Source: Nemertoderma westbladi
Lineage: Eukaryota > Xenacoelomorpha > Nemertodermatida > Nemertodermatidae
Assembly (NCBI GenBank): GCA_032718475.1
Contig: JAUCBJ010007169.1
Location: 104,996 to 168,995 of the forward strand
Direction of reading: 5' to 3'
Length of the DNA stretch: 64,000 nucleotides
The notes below the pieces were generated by a model. That model was not told the DNA's origin, did not search any database, and saw nothing but the letters and a program-made list of their open reading frames with translations. Each line of letters begins with the position of its first letter. The first letter of the stretch is position 1. A program made the position numbers and the translations under genes. Shown here piece by piece: positions 45,201 through 58,296 of this stretch.

Positions 45201-48200
45201 AGTCAGAAGGTCTCATTAGAATGGTGGATCTTGCATTAGGAACACCAGAGGTTAGGTAGTAGGTCTGATTAGAATGGTGGATCTTGCATTATGAACACCA
45301 GAGGTTTGTTAGTAGGTCTCATTAGAATTGTGGATCTTGCATTAGGAACACCAGAGGTTAGTCAGAAGGTCTCATTAGAATGGTGGATTTTGCATTAGGA
45401 ACACCAGAGGTTAGGTAATAGGTCTCATTAGAATGGTGGATCTTGCATTAGGAACACCAGAGGTTAGTTAACTGGTCTCTTTAGAATGGTGGATTTTGCA
45501 TTAGGAACACCAGAGGTTAGTTAGTAGGTCTCATTAGAATGGTGGATCTTACATTAGGAACACCAGAGGTTAGTCAGTAGGTCTCATTATAATGGTGGAT
45601 CTTACATTAGGAACACCAGAGGTTAGGTAGTAGGTGTCATTAGGATGGTGGATTTTGGATTAGGAACACCAGAGGTTAGGTAGTAGGTCTCATTAGAATG
45701 GTGGATCTTACATTAGGAACACCAGAGGTTAGGTAGTAGGTCTCATTATAATGGTGGATCTTACATTAGGAACAACAGAGGTTAATTAGTAGGTCTGATT
45801 AGAACGGTGGATCTTGCATTAGGAACACCAGAGGTTAGTCAGAAGGTCTCATTAGAATGGTGGATCTTGCATTAGGAACACCAGAGGTTAGTTAACTGGT
45901 CTCTTTAGAATGGTGGATTTTGCATTAGGAACACCAGAGGTTAGTTAGTAGGTCTCATTAGAATGGTGGATCTTGCATTAGGAACACCAGAGGTTAGTCA
46001 GAAGGTCTCATTAGAATGGTGGATCTTGCATTAGGAACACCAGAGGTTAGTTAACTGGTCTCTTTAGAATGGTGGATTTTGCATTAGGAACACCAGAGGT
46101 TAGTTAGTAGGTCTCATTAGAATGGTGGATCTTACATTAGGAACACCAGAGGTTAGGTAGTAGGTCTCATTAGAATGGTGGATCTTACATTAGGAACAAC
46201 AGAGGTTAATTAGTAGGTCTGATTAGAATTGTGGATCTTGCATTAGGAACACCAGAGGTTAGGGAGTAGGTCTCATTATAATGGTGGATCTTACATTAGG
46301 AACAACAGAGGTTAGTCAGTAGGTCTGATTAGAATGGTGGATTTTGCATTAGAAACACCAGAGGTTAGTCTGTCAGTCTCATTAGAATGGTGGATCTTGC
46401 ATTAGGAACACCAGAGGTTAGTTAGTAGGTCTCATTAGAATGGTGGATCTTACATTAGGAACACCAGAGGTTAGGTAGTAGGTCTCATTATAATGGTGGA
46501 TCTTACATTAGGAACAACAGAGGTTAATTAGTAGGTCTGATTAGAATATGGTGGATCTTGCATTAGGAACACCAGAGGTTAGTCAGTAGGTCTGATTAGA
46601 ATGGTGGATTTTGCATTAGAAACACCAGAGGTTAGTCTGTCAGTCTCATTAGAATGGTGGATCTTGCATTAGGAACACCAGAGGTTAGTTAGTAGGTCTC
46701 ATTAGAATGGTGGATCTTACATTAGGAACACCAGAGGTTAGGTAGTAGGTCTCATTAGAATGGTGGATCTTACATTAGGAACACCAGAGGTTAGGTAGTA
46801 GGTCTCATTATAATGGTGGATCTTACATTAGGAACAACAGAGGTTAGTCAGTAGGTCTGATTAGAATGGTGGATTTTGCATTAGAAACACCAGAGGTTAG
46901 TCTGTCAGTCTCATTAGAATGGTGGATCATGCATTAGGAACACCAGAGGTTAGTCAGAAGGTCTCATTAGAATGGTGGATCTTGCATTAGGAACACCAGA
47001 GGTTAGGTAGTAGGTCTGATTAGAATGGTGGATCTTGCATTATGAACACCAGAGGTTTGTTAGTAGGTCTGATTAGAATGGTGGATCTTGCATTAGGAAC
47101 ACCAGAGGTTAGTCAGTAGGTCTGATTAGAATGGTGGATTTTGCATTAGAAACACCAGAGGTTAGTCTGTCAGTCTCATTAGAATGGTGGATCATGCATT
47201 AGGAACACCAGAGGTTAGTTAGTAGCTCTCATTAGAATGGTGGAGTTTGCATTAGGAACACCAGAGGTTAGTCAGAAGGTCTCATTAGAATGGTGGATCT
47301 GGCATTAGGAACACCAGAGGTTAGTCAGAAGGTCTCATTAGAATGGTGGATCTTGCATTAGGAACACCAGAGGTTAGGTAGTAGGTCTGATTAGAATGGT
47401 GGATCTTGCATTATGAACACCAGAGGTTTGTTAGTAGGTCTCATTAGAATTGTGGATCTTGCATTAGGAACACCAGAGGTTAGTTAGTAGGTCTCATTAG
47501 AATGGTGGATCTTGCATTAGGAACACCAGAGGTTAGTCAGAAGGTCTCATTAGAATGGTGGATCTTGCATTAGGAAAACCATAGGTTAGTCAGTAGGTCT
47601 CATTATAATGGTGGATCTTACATTAGGAACACCAGAGGTTAGGTAGTAGGTGTCATTAGGATGGTGGATTTTGGATTAGGAACACCAGATGTTAGGTAGT
47701 AGGTCTCAGTAGAATGGTGGATCTTACATTAGGAACACCAGAGGTTAGGTAGTAGGTCTCATTATAATGGTGGATCTTACATTAGGAACACCAGAGGTTA
47801 GGTAGTAGGTCTCATTAGAATGGTGGATTTTGCATTACGAACACCAGAGGTTAGTCAGTAGGTCTCATTATAATGGTGGATCTTACATTAGGAACACCAA
47901 AGGTTAGTCAGAAGGTCTCATTAGAATGGTGGATTTTGCATTAGGAACACCAGAGGTTAGGTAATAGGTCTCATTAGAATGTTGGATCTTGCATTAGGAA
48001 CACCAGAGGTTAGGTAATAGGTCTCATTAGAATGGTAGATCTTGCTTTAGGAACACCATAGGTTAGTCAGTACGTCTCATTATAATGGTGGATCTTGCAT
48101 TAGGAACACCAGAGGTTAGTCAATAGGTCTCATTAGAATGGTGGATCTTGCATTAGGAACACCAGAGGTTAGGTAATAGGTCTCATTGGAATGTTGGATC

Positions 48201-51200
48201 TTGCATTAGGAACACCAGAGGTTAGGTAATAGGTCTCATTAGAATGGTAGATCTTGCTTTAGGAACACCATAGGTTAGTCAGTACGTCTCATTATAATGG
48301 TGGATCTTGCATTAGGAACACCAGAGGTTAGTCAATAGGTCTCATTAGAATGGTGGATCTTGCTTTAGGAACACCAGAGGTTAGGTAGGTAGTAGGTCTG
48401 ATTAGAATGGTGGATCTTGCATAAGGAACACCAGAGGTTAGTTAATAGGTCTCATTAGAATGGTAGATCTTGCTTTAGGAATACCATAGGTTAGTCAGTA
48501 GGTCTCATTATAATGGTGGATCTTACATTAGGAACAACAGAGGTTAGGTAGGTAGTAGGTCTGATTAAAATGGTGGATATTGCATTAAGAACACCAGAGG
48601 TTAGGTAGTAGGTCTCATTAGAATAGTGGATCTTACATTAGGAACACCAGAGGTTAGTCGGAAGGTCTCATTAGAATGGTGGATTTTGCATTAGGAACAC
48701 CAGAGGTTAGGTAGTAGGTCTGATTAGAATGGTGGATCTTGCATTAGGAACACCAGAGGTTAGGGAGTAGGTCTCATTGGAATGGTGGATCTTGCATTAG
48801 GAACACCAGAGGTTAGTCAGTAGGTCTCATTAGAATGGTGGATCTTGCATTAGGAACACCAGAGGTTAGTCAATAGGTCTCATTAGAATGGTGGATCTTG
48901 CATTAGGAACACCAGAGGTTAGTCAGTAGATCTCATTAGAATGGTGGATCTTACATTAGGAACACCAGAGGTTAGTCAGTAGGTCTCATTAGAATGGTGG
49001 ATCTTGCTTTAGGAACACCAGAGGTTAGGTAGGTAGTAGGTCTGATTAGAATGGTGGATCTTGCATTAGGAACACCAGAGTTAGTCAATAGGTCTCATTA
49101 GAATGGTGGATCTTGCATTAGGAGCACCAGAGGTTAGTTAGTAGGTCTCATTAGAATGGTGGATCTTGCATTAGGAACACCAGAGGTTAGTCAATAGGTC
49201 TCATTAGAATGGTGGATCTTGCATTAGGAACACCAGAGGTTAGTCAGTAGATCTCATTAGAATGGTGGATCTTACATTAGGAACACCAGAGGTTAGTCAG
49301 TAGGTCTCATTAGAATGGTGGATCTTGCTTTAGGAACACCAGAGGTTAGGTAGGTAGTAGGTCTGATTAGAATGGTGGATCTTGCATTAGGAACACCAGA
49401 GGTTAGTCAGTAGGTCTCATTAGAATGGTGGATCTTGCATTAGGAACACCAGAGGTTAGTCAATAGGTCTCATTAGAATGGTGGATCTTGCATTAGGAAC
49501 CACAGAGGTTAGTCAGTAGATCTCATTAGAATGGTGGATCTTACATTAGGAACACCAGAGGTTAGTCAGTAGATCTCATTAGAATGGTGGATCTTACATT
49601 AGGAACACCAGAGGTTAGTCAGTAGGTCTCATTAGAATGGTGGATCTTGCTTTAGGAACACCAGAGGTTAGGTAGGTAGTAGGTCTGATTAGAATGGTGG
49701 ATCTTGCATTAGGAACACCAGAGGTTAGTCAGTAGATCTCATTAGAATGGTGGATCTTACATTAGGAACACCAGAGGTTAGTCAGTAGGTCTCATTAGAA
49801 TGGTGGATCTTGCTTTAGGAACACCAGAGGTTACGTAGGTAGTAGGTCTGATTAGAATGGTGGATCTTGCATTAGGAACACCAGAGGTTAGTCAGTAGGT
49901 CTCATTAGAATGGTGGATCTTGCATTAGAAACACCAGAGGTTAGGTAGTAGGTCTCATTAGAATGGTGGATCTTGCTTTAGGAACACCAGAGGTTAGTCA
50001 GTAGATCTCATTAGAATGGTGGATCTTACATTAGGAACACCAGAGGTTAGTCAGTAGATCTCATTAGAATGGTGGATCTTGCATTACGAACACCAGAGGT
50101 TAGTCAGAAGGTCTCATTAGAATGGTGGATCTTGCATTAGGAACACCAGAGGTTAGGTAGTAGGTCTCATTAGAATGGTGGATCATGCATTAGGAACACC
50201 AGAGGTTAGTCAATAGGTCTCATTAGAATGGTGGATCTTGCATTAGGAGCACCAGAGGTTAGTTAGTAGGTCTCATTAGAATGGTGGATCTTACATTAGG
50301 AACACCAGAGGTTAGTCAGTAGATCTCATTAGAATGGTGGATCTTGCATTGGGAACACCAGAGGTTAGTCAGAAGGTCTCATTAGAATGGTGGATCTTGC
50401 ATTAGGAACACCAGAGGTTAGGTAGTAGGTCTCATTAGAATGGTGGATCTTGCATTGGGAACACCAGAGGTTAGTCAGAAGGTCTCATTAGAATGGTGGA
50501 TCTTGCATTAGGAACACCAGAGGTTAGGTAGTAGGTCTCATTAGAATGGTGGATCTTGCATTAGGAACACCAGAGGTTAGTTAGTAGGTCTAATTAGAAT
50601 GGTGGATCTTGCATTAGGAACACCAGAGGTTAGTCAGTAGGTCTCATTAGAATGGTTGATCTTGCATTAGGAACACCAGAGGTTGGTCAGTAGGTCTCAT
50701 TAGAATGGTGGATCTTGCATTAGGAACACCCGAGGTTAAGTAGTAGGTCTCATTAGAATGGTGGATCTTGCATTAGGAACACCAGATGTTAGTTAGTAGG
50801 TCTCATTAGAATGGTGGATCTTACATTAGGAACACCAGAGGTTAGTCAGTAGATCTCATTAGAATGGTGGATCTTGCATTAGGAACACCAGAGGTTAGTC
50901 AGAAGGTCTCATTAGAATGGTGGATCTTGCATTAGGAACACCAGAGGTTAGGTAGTAGGTCTCATTAGAATGGTGGATCTTGCATTAGGAACACCAGAGG
51001 TTAGTTAGTAGGTCTAATTAGAATGGTGGATCTTGCATTAGGAACACCAGAGGTTAGTCAGTAGGTCTCATTAGAATGGTTGATCTTGCATTAGGAACAC
51101 CAGAGGTTGGTCAGTAGGTCTCATTAGAATGGTGGATCTTGCATTAGGAACACCCGAGGTTAAGTAGTAGGTCTCATTAGAATGGTGGATCTTGCATTAG

Positions 51201-54200
51201 GAACACCAGATGTTAGTTAGTAGGTCTCATTAGAATGGTGGATCTTGCATTAGGAACACCAGATGTTAGTCAGTAGGTCTCATTAGAATGGTGGGTCTTG
51301 CATTAGGAACACCAGAGGTTAGTCAGTAGGTCTCATTAGAATGGTGGATCTTGCATTAGGAACACCAGAGGTTAGTCAGTAGATCTCATTAGAATGGTGG
51401 ATCTTACATTAGGAACACCAGAGGTTAGTCAGTAGGTCTCATTATAATGGTGGATCTTGCATTATGAACACCAGAGATTAGGTAGTAGGTATCATTAGAA
51501 TGGTGGATCTTGCATTAGGAACACCAGAGGTTAGGTAGTAGGTCTCATTATAATGGTGGATCTTGCATTAGGAACACCAGAGGTTAGGTAGGTAGGTCTC
51601 ATTAGAATGGTGGATCTTGCATTAGGAACACCAGAGGTTAGTCAGTAGGTCTCATTAGAATGGTGGATCTTGCATTAGGAACACCAGAGGTTAGTCAGTA
51701 GGTCTCATTATAATGGTGGATCTTGCATTAGGAACACCAGAGGTTAGTCAGTAGGTCTCATTAGAATGGTGGATCTTGCATTAGGCACACCAGAGGTTAG
51801 TCAGTAGGTCTCATTAGAATGGTGGATCTTGCATTAGGAACACCAGAGGTTAGGTAGGTAGTAGGTCTCATTAGAATGGTGGATCTTGCATTAGGAACAC
51901 CAGAGGTTAGTCAGTAGGTCTCATTATAATGGTGGATCTTGCATTAGGAACACCAGAGGTTAGTCAGTAGGTCTCATTAGAATGGTGGATCTTGCATTAG
52001 GAACACCAGAGGTTAGTCAGTAGGTCTCATTAGAATGGTGGATCTTGCATTAGGAACACCAGAGGTTAGGTAGGTAGTAGGTCTCATTAGAATGGTGGAT
52101 CTTGCATTAGGAACACCAGAGGTTAGTCAGTAGGTCTCATTAGAATGGTGGATCTTGCTTTAGGAACACCAGAGGTTAGTCAGTAGGTCTCATTAGAATG
52201 GTGGATCTTGCATTAGAAACACCAGAGGTTAGGTAGTAGGTCTCATTAGAATGGTGGATCTTGCTTTAGGAACACCAGAGGTTAGTCAGTAGATCTCATT
52301 AGAATGGTGGATCTTACATTAGGAACACCAGAGGTTAGTCAGTAGATCTCATTAGAATGGTGGATCTTGCATTACGAACACCAGAGGTTAGTCAGAAGGT
52401 CTCATTAGAATGGTGGATCTTGCATTAGGAACACCAGAGGTTAGGTAGTAGGTCTCATTAGAATGGTGGATCATGCATTAGGAACACCAGAGGTTAGTCA
52501 ATAGGTCTCATTAGAATGGTGGATCTTGCATTAGGAGCACCAGAGGTTAGTTAGTAGGTCTCATTAGAATGGTGGATCTTACATTAGGAACACCAGAGGT
52601 TAGTCAGTAGGTCTCATTAGAATGGTGGATCTTGCATTGGGAACACCAGAGGTTAGTCAGAAGGTCTCATTAGAATGGTGGATCTTGCATTAGGAACACC
52701 AGAGGTTAGGTAGTAGGTCTCATTAGAATGGTGGATCTTGCATTGGGAACACCAGAGGTTAGTCAGAAGGTCTCATTAGAATGGTGGATCTTGCATTAGG
52801 AACACCAGAGGTTAGGTAGTAGGTCTCATTAGAATGGTGGATCTTGCATTAGGAACACCAGAGGTTAGTCAGTAGGTCTCATTAGAATGGTGGATCTTGC
52901 ATTAGGAACACCAGAGGTTAGTCAGTAGGTCTCATTAGAATGGTTGATCTTGCATTAGGAACACCAGAGGTTGGTCAGTAGGTCTCATTAGAATGGTGGA
53001 TCTTGCATTAGGAACACCCGAGGTTAAGTAGTAGGTCTCATTAGAATGGTGGATCTTGCATTAGGAACACCAGATGTTAGTTAGTAGGTCTCATTAGAAT
53101 GGTGGATCTTACATTAGGAACACCAGAGGTTAGTCAGTAGATCTCATTAGAATGGTGGATCTTGCATTAGGAACACCAGAGGTTAGTCAGAAGGTCTCAT
53201 TAGAATGGTGGATCTTGCATTAGGAACACCAGAGGTTAGGTAGTAGGTCTCATTAGAATGGTGGATCTTGCATTAGGAACACCAGAGGTTAGTTAGTAGG
53301 TCTAATTAGAATGGTGGATCTTGCATTAGGAACACCAGAGGTTAGTCAGTAGGTCTCATTAGAATGGTTGATCTTGCATTAGGAACACCAGAGGTTGGTC
53401 AGTAGGTCTCATTAGAATGGTGGATCTTGCATTAGGAACACCCGAGGTTAAGTAGTAGGTCTCATTAGAATGGTGGATCTTGCATTAGGAACACCAGATG
53501 TTAGTTAGTAGGTCTCATTAGAATGGTGGATCTTGCATTAGGAACACCAGATGTTAGTCAGTAGGTCTCATTAGAATGGTGGGTCTTGCATTAGGAACAC
53601 CAGAGGTTAGTCAGTAGGTCTCATTAGAATGGTGGATCTTGCATTAGGAACACCAGAGGTTAGTCAGTAGATCTCATTAGAATGGTGGATCTTACATTAG
53701 GAACACCAGAGGTTAGTCAGTAGGTCTCATTATAATGGTGGATCTTGCATTATGAACACCAGAGATTAGGTAGTAGGTATCATTAGAATGGTGGATCTTG
53801 CATTAGGAACACCAGAGGTTAGGTAGTAGGTCTCATTATAATGGTGGATCTTGCATTAGGAACACCAGAGGTTAGGTAGGTAGGTCTCATTAGAATGGTG
53901 GATCTTGCATTAGGAACACCAGAGGTTAGTCAGTAGGTCTCATTAGAATGGTGGATCTTGCATTAGGAACACCAGAGGTTAGTCAGTAGGTCTCATTATA
54001 ATGGTGGATCTTGCATTAGGAACACCAGAGGTTAGTCAGTAGGTCTCATTAGAATGGTGGATCTTGCATTAGGCACACCAGAGGTTAGTCAGTAGGTCTC
54101 ATTAGAATGGTGGATCTTGCATTAGGAACACCAGAGGTTAGGTAGGTAGTAGGTCTCATTAGAATGGTGGATCTTGCATTAGGAACACCAGAGGTTAGTC

Positions 54201-55433
54201 AGTAGGTCTCATTATAATGGTGGATCTTGCATTAGGAACACCAGAGGTTAGTCAGTAGGTCTCATTAGAATGGTGGATCTTGCATTAGGAACACCAGAGG
54301 TTAGTCAGTAGGTCTCATTAGAATGGTGGATCTTGCATTAGGAACACCAGAGGTTAGGTAGGTAGTAGGTCTCATTAGAATGGTGGATCTTGCATTAGGA
54401 ACACCAGAGGTTAGTCAGTAGGTCTCATTAGAATGGTGGATCTTGCTTTAGGAACACCAGAGGTTAGTCAGTAGGTCTCATTAGAATGGTGGATCTTACA
54501 TTAGGAACAACAGAGGTTAGTCAGTAGGTCTCATTAGAATGGTGGATCTTGCTTTAGGAACACCAGAGGTTAGGTAGTAGGTCTCATTAGAATGGTGGAT
54601 CTTGCATTAGGAACACCAGAGGTTAGTCAGTAGGTCTCATTAGAATGGTGGATCTTGCTTTAGGAACACCAGAGGTTAGGTAGTAGGTCTCATTAGAATG
54701 GTGGATCTTGCATTAGGAACACCAGAGGTTAGGTAGGTAGTAGGTCTCATTATAATGGTGGATCTTGCATTAGGAACACCAGAGGTTAGTCAGTAGGTCT
54801 CATTAGAATGGTGGATCTTGCTTTAGGAACACCAGAGGTTAGTCAGTAGGTCTCATTAGAATGGTGGATCTTACATTAGGAACAACAGAGGTTAGTCAGT
54901 AGGTCTCATTAGAATGGTGGATCTTGCTTTAGGAACACCAGAGGTTAGTCAGTAGGTCTCATTAGAATGGTGGATCTTGCATTAGGAACACCAGAGGTTA
55001 GGTAGGTAGTAGGTCTCATTATAATGGTGGATCTTGCATTAGGAACACCAGAGGTTAGTCAGTAGGTCTCATTAGAATGGTGGATCTTGCTTTAGGAACA
55101 CCAGAGGTTAGTCAGTAGGTCTCATTAGAATGGTGGATCTTACATTAGGAACAACAGAGGTTAGTCAGTAGGTCTCATTGGAATGGTGGATCTTGCATTA
55201 GGAACACCAGAGGTTAGTCAGTAGGTCTCATTAGAATGGTGGATCTTGCTTTAGGAACACCAGAGGTTAGTCAGTAGGTCTCATTAGAATGGTGGATCTT
55301 ACATTAGGAACACCAGAGGTTAGGTAGTAGGTCTCATTAGAATGGTGGATCTTGCATTAGGAACACCAGAGGTTAGTCAGTAGGTCTCATTAGAATGGTG
55401 GATTTTGCATTAGGAACACCAGAGGTTAGGTAG
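42292..55433. repeat. 53-bp satellite array, main block (about 245 monomers)
   Basis: Head-to-tail monomers whose segments are TTAGTCAGTAGGTCTCATTA, GAATGGTGGATCTTGCATTA and GGAACACCAGAGG (53 bp in all). Common variants are TTAGGTAGTAGG, a 57-bp form TTAGGTAGGTAGTAGG, ATCTTACATT, GATTTTGCATT and CATTATAATGG. Marker variants show higher-order structure: GGTGTCATTAGGATGG recurs at 43511, 45633 and 47649 (steps of about 2.1 and 2.0 kb); CACCCGAGGTTAAG at about 50729, 51153, 53017 and 53441 (424-bp pair repeated at 2288 bp). The array has no coding role that I can see. It ends on both sides in unrelated AT-rich DNA. Confidence 0.97.
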
Positions 55434-56931
55434 GATCATCTAGAGATCATCTATCTCATCATAGTAGACATGTACCGTACAACAAGAGTCCCACAAGAAA
55501 TGAAAACAAATAAGTTGGTGCCAGTTCCCAAGAAAGGCAACCTAACACTCTATGGTTCTTTTCGGGGAATCTCATTGATCTCGATTGCTGCAAAACTATA
55601 CAATAGAATTCTATTAAATCGCATCAGGGATCCCATTGAGAGACTGCTACGTGGAAATCAGAATGGGTTCCGTAAAGGTCGTGGGACCATGGAGCCCATT
55701 TTGGCACTTAGAAGGATAATTGAAGAGTTATCAAAAAAGAAAGACAGGCATCTGGCTGTTATCTTTGTTGACTTCTTCAAGGCCTTTGATTCAGTCTCTC
55801 GCTCACGTATGTTCAGCATACTTTCATTATATGGGATTCCTGATGAAATTATTGCAGCAATCAGATCAGTATACGATGGTTCAACAACATTTGTGTCTAC
55901 TGTTGACGGTGACACAGAACCATTTGAAGTGTTATGGGGCGTCCTCCAAGGAGACACACTTGCACCATTCTTGTTCATTATTGTGGTTGACTATGTTCTA
56001 CGCATGTCCTTAGATCATCATAATGATGATGGGGTGATGATAACTCCACCTACTGGCTCCAGAAGTCGAGGAAATCCTGCCAAGTACCTAACTGATCTAG
56101 ACTTTGCTGATGACTTAGGAGTACTCTCAGAATCATTAGAGGGAGCCCAGCGGCTCCTCAGCTCATTAGAACATGCTGCTTCTAGTGTTGGTCTTTTTAT
56201 TAACTCCAGAAAGACCAAAATTCTGACAGTTAACTTTGAAAGTCCTCAGCAAGTCTCTGATCGGATGAGCATAAGCTCAAAGGATGGTATGCTTGAGCAT
56301 GTAGACGACTTCTGTTACCTGGGATCATGGATCCGGAAGTCAGGTGAGGACCTTCGAATACGTAAGGGAAAGGCATGGGCAGCCTTGAATAGGCTTTCCA
56401 GGATTTGGAAGTCACCTAGAATTAATCGGAAACTTAAGGTCCGATTATTTAGAGCAGCAGTAGTTCCAGTACTCCTCTACGGGAGTCCATGCTGGGCTCT
56501 AACTGCTGAGGACACCAAATCTCTGGATGGCACATTCACAAGAATGCTACGCCGGGTACATTGTGTCAAGTACAATGCACACATCTCCAACCAGACACTA
56601 TATAACATTGGAGGTGTCTCATTGGTTCCCCCAAGCTTGACACTAGAACAAAATCGGCTCCGCTTTGCAGGACATTGCTTTCGCCGTGAGGACCAGCCAG
56701 TGCATAATCTTGTACTTTGGCAGCCTCATGGAGTGAATAAGCATGGTGGACAACCCATGACTTTCTTGAGACGCATCTTAAAGGACACTGGCCTTGAAGA
56801 TGCGGATGATCTAGCAAATGTCATGGGTGATAGGGAGTTGTGGCGGTGCGATTTTGTCGATAAGCCGGCACAGCATTCTTAAAAATGCAGCTGCAATGCA
56901 GCATGCCGATCCTAGTAGTAGTAGTAGGTCT
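55434..56931 (+). mobile_element. LINE family A insertion in the satellite, 5'-truncated, with (TAG)n tail
   Basis: Interrupts the satellite between TTAGGTAGG (55425-55433) and TAGGTCTCATTAG (from about 56924). It begins within the pre-RT region and ends after a short 3' UTR (GCAGCTGCAATGCAGCATGC, CGATCC) in TAGTAGTAGTAGG, which merges into the monomer's own TAGTAGG. 5' truncation and a short microsatellite tail are usual for RTE-type LINEs. It is the least damaged copy in the window and served as reference for the other family A pieces. Confidence 0.9.
55470..56882 (+). CDS. Non-LTR reverse transcriptase, 470-codon open frame (N-terminally truncated)
   Basis: Copies element RNA into DNA at a nicked target. 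RT motifs in order: KLVPVPKKGNLTLYGSFRGI SL (near residues 15-36); LLRGNQNGFRKGRGTMEPIL; VIFVDFFKAFDSVSR (first catalytic Asp, about residue 103); VLWGVLQGDTLAPFLFIIVV; DLDFADDLGVLSESLEG (FADD box, about residue 210); GLFINSRKTKILTV; YLGSWIRKSGEDLRIRKGKAW. Then the C-terminal domain: VLLYGSPCWALTAEDTKSLD, FTRMLRRVH, RLRFAGHCFRRED and DRELWR. No stop or frameshift interrupts it. The endonuclease half is absent, so the first Met is internal to the original protein. The overall form is that of RTE/BovB-related LINEs; the clade is inference. Confidence 0.9.
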   Translation: MYRTTRVPQEMKTNKLVPVPKKGNLTLYGSFRGISLISIAAKLYNRILLNRIRDPIERLLRGNQNGFRKGRGTMEPILALRRIIEELSKKKDRHLAVIFVDFFKAFDSVSRSRMFSILSLYGIPDEIIAAIRSVYDGSTTFVSTVDGDTEPFEVLWGVLQGDTLAPFLFIIVVDYVLRMSLDHHNDDGVMITPPTGSRSRGNPAKYLTDLDFADDLGVLSESLEGAQRLLSSLEHAASSVGLFINSRKTKILTVNFESPQQVSDRMSISSKDGMLEHVDDFCYLGSWIRKSGEDLRIRKGKAWAALNRLSRIWKSPRINRKLKVRLFRAAVVPVLLYGSPCWALTAEDTKSLDGTFTRMLRRVHCVKYNAHISNQTLYNIGGVSLVPPSLTLEQNRLRFAGHCFRREDQPVHNLVLWQPHGVNKHGGQPMTFLRRILKDTGLEDADDLANVMGDRELWRCDFVDKPAQHS

Positions 56932-57725
56932 CATTAGAATGGTGGATCTTGCTTTAGGAACACCAGAGATTAGTCAGGAGGTCTCATTATAATGGTGGAT
57001 CTTACATTAGGAACAACAGAGGTTAGGTAGGTAGTAGGTCTGATTAGAATGGTGGATCTTGCTTTAGGAACACCAGAGATTAGTCAGTAGGTCTCATTAT
57101 AATGGTGGATCTTGCATTAGGAACACCAGAGGTTAGGTAGTAGGTCTCATTAGAATGGTGGATCTTGCATTAGGAACACCAGAGGTTAGTCAGTAGGTCT
57201 CATTAGAATGATGGATCTTGCTTTAGGAACACCAGAGGTTAGTCAGTAGGTCTCATTATAATGGTGGATCTTACATTAGGAACACCAGAGGTTAGGTAGT
57301 AGGTCTCATTAGAATGGTGGATCTTGCTTTAGGAACACCAGAGATTAGTCAGGAGGTCTCATTATAATGGTGGATCTTACATTAGGAACAACAGAGGTTA
57401 GGTAGGTAGTAGGTCTGATTAGAATGGTGGATCTTGCTTTAGGAACACCAGAGATTAGTCAGTAGGTCTCATTATAATGGTGGATCTTGCATTAGGAACA
57501 CCAGAGGTTAGGTAGTAGGTCTCATTAGAATGGTGGATCTTGCATTAGGAACACCAGAGGTTAGTCAGTAGGGCTCATTAGAATGGTGGATCTTGCATTA
57601 GGAACACCAGAGTTTAGGTAGTAGGTCTCATTAGAATGGTGGATCTTGCATTAGGAACACCAGAGGTTAGTTAGTAGGTCTCATTATAATGGTGGATTCT
57701 GCATTAGGAACAAAAGAGGTTAGGA
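56932..57725. repeat. 53-bp satellite array, distal block (about 15 monomers)
   Basis: Same monomer after the LINE, rich in the CTTTAGGAACACCAGAGATTAGTC variant. A unit group recurs (CAGGAGGTCTC near 56976 and 57352, about 376 bp or seven monomers). Ends in GAACAAAAGAGGTTAGG at about 57725. Confidence 0.95.
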
Positions 57726-58296
57726 TCTTAGATCAAGGGAAAAGACGTGCCATACGGTTTTCCATATATTGTTCATATCAAAATTTCATTGTTTTAACAA
57801 AAGATGATATATATTTTTAGGCATATATTAAAAAAAAACTGTTAAACTCGTTTCGGATTCTAAATCGACAAAACGGACACATATTATTTCCTTTTTAACC
57901 TTCATGATTTCTGATTCAGTAAATTTATTTATATTCAATTCTACTCTTTTTATCACACTTATCGAGTATGTAAATACCAGCACGTCTGGTTTGCACCATT
58001 ATTATTAGCGCGGTTCTTTCTCTCTCTCTTGACTCATTTGTGACCTGCGAATATCTGTTATGTTATGATGTTATCACCATAAATGCGAACACGTCTTAAC
58101 AGCAATTGTGATATAGTGAAAACTGAAAACGACTTCAATGTATCTCCAATCACTATGTATATGTGAATTGTTGGTTCGTAACCACCAACTGTGATTATTA
58201 TATTTAATGTTTTTCACAAAAGAAAAATAAATGATTCATGAAATTTTATATAATTGTTTATTTGTTGGTAATTTAATTATTGATCATTTATTTAAG
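57726..58296 (+). other. AT-rich sequence, probably intron or upstream DNA of the DUF4795-like gene
   Basis: No coding signal. Ends in ATTTATTTAAG, used here as the splice acceptor. Confidence 0.35.

Noticed and set aside
42292-55433. CRISPR-like array
   Set aside because: Monomers are contiguous with no unique spacers, and the DNA is eukaryotic; it is a satellite.
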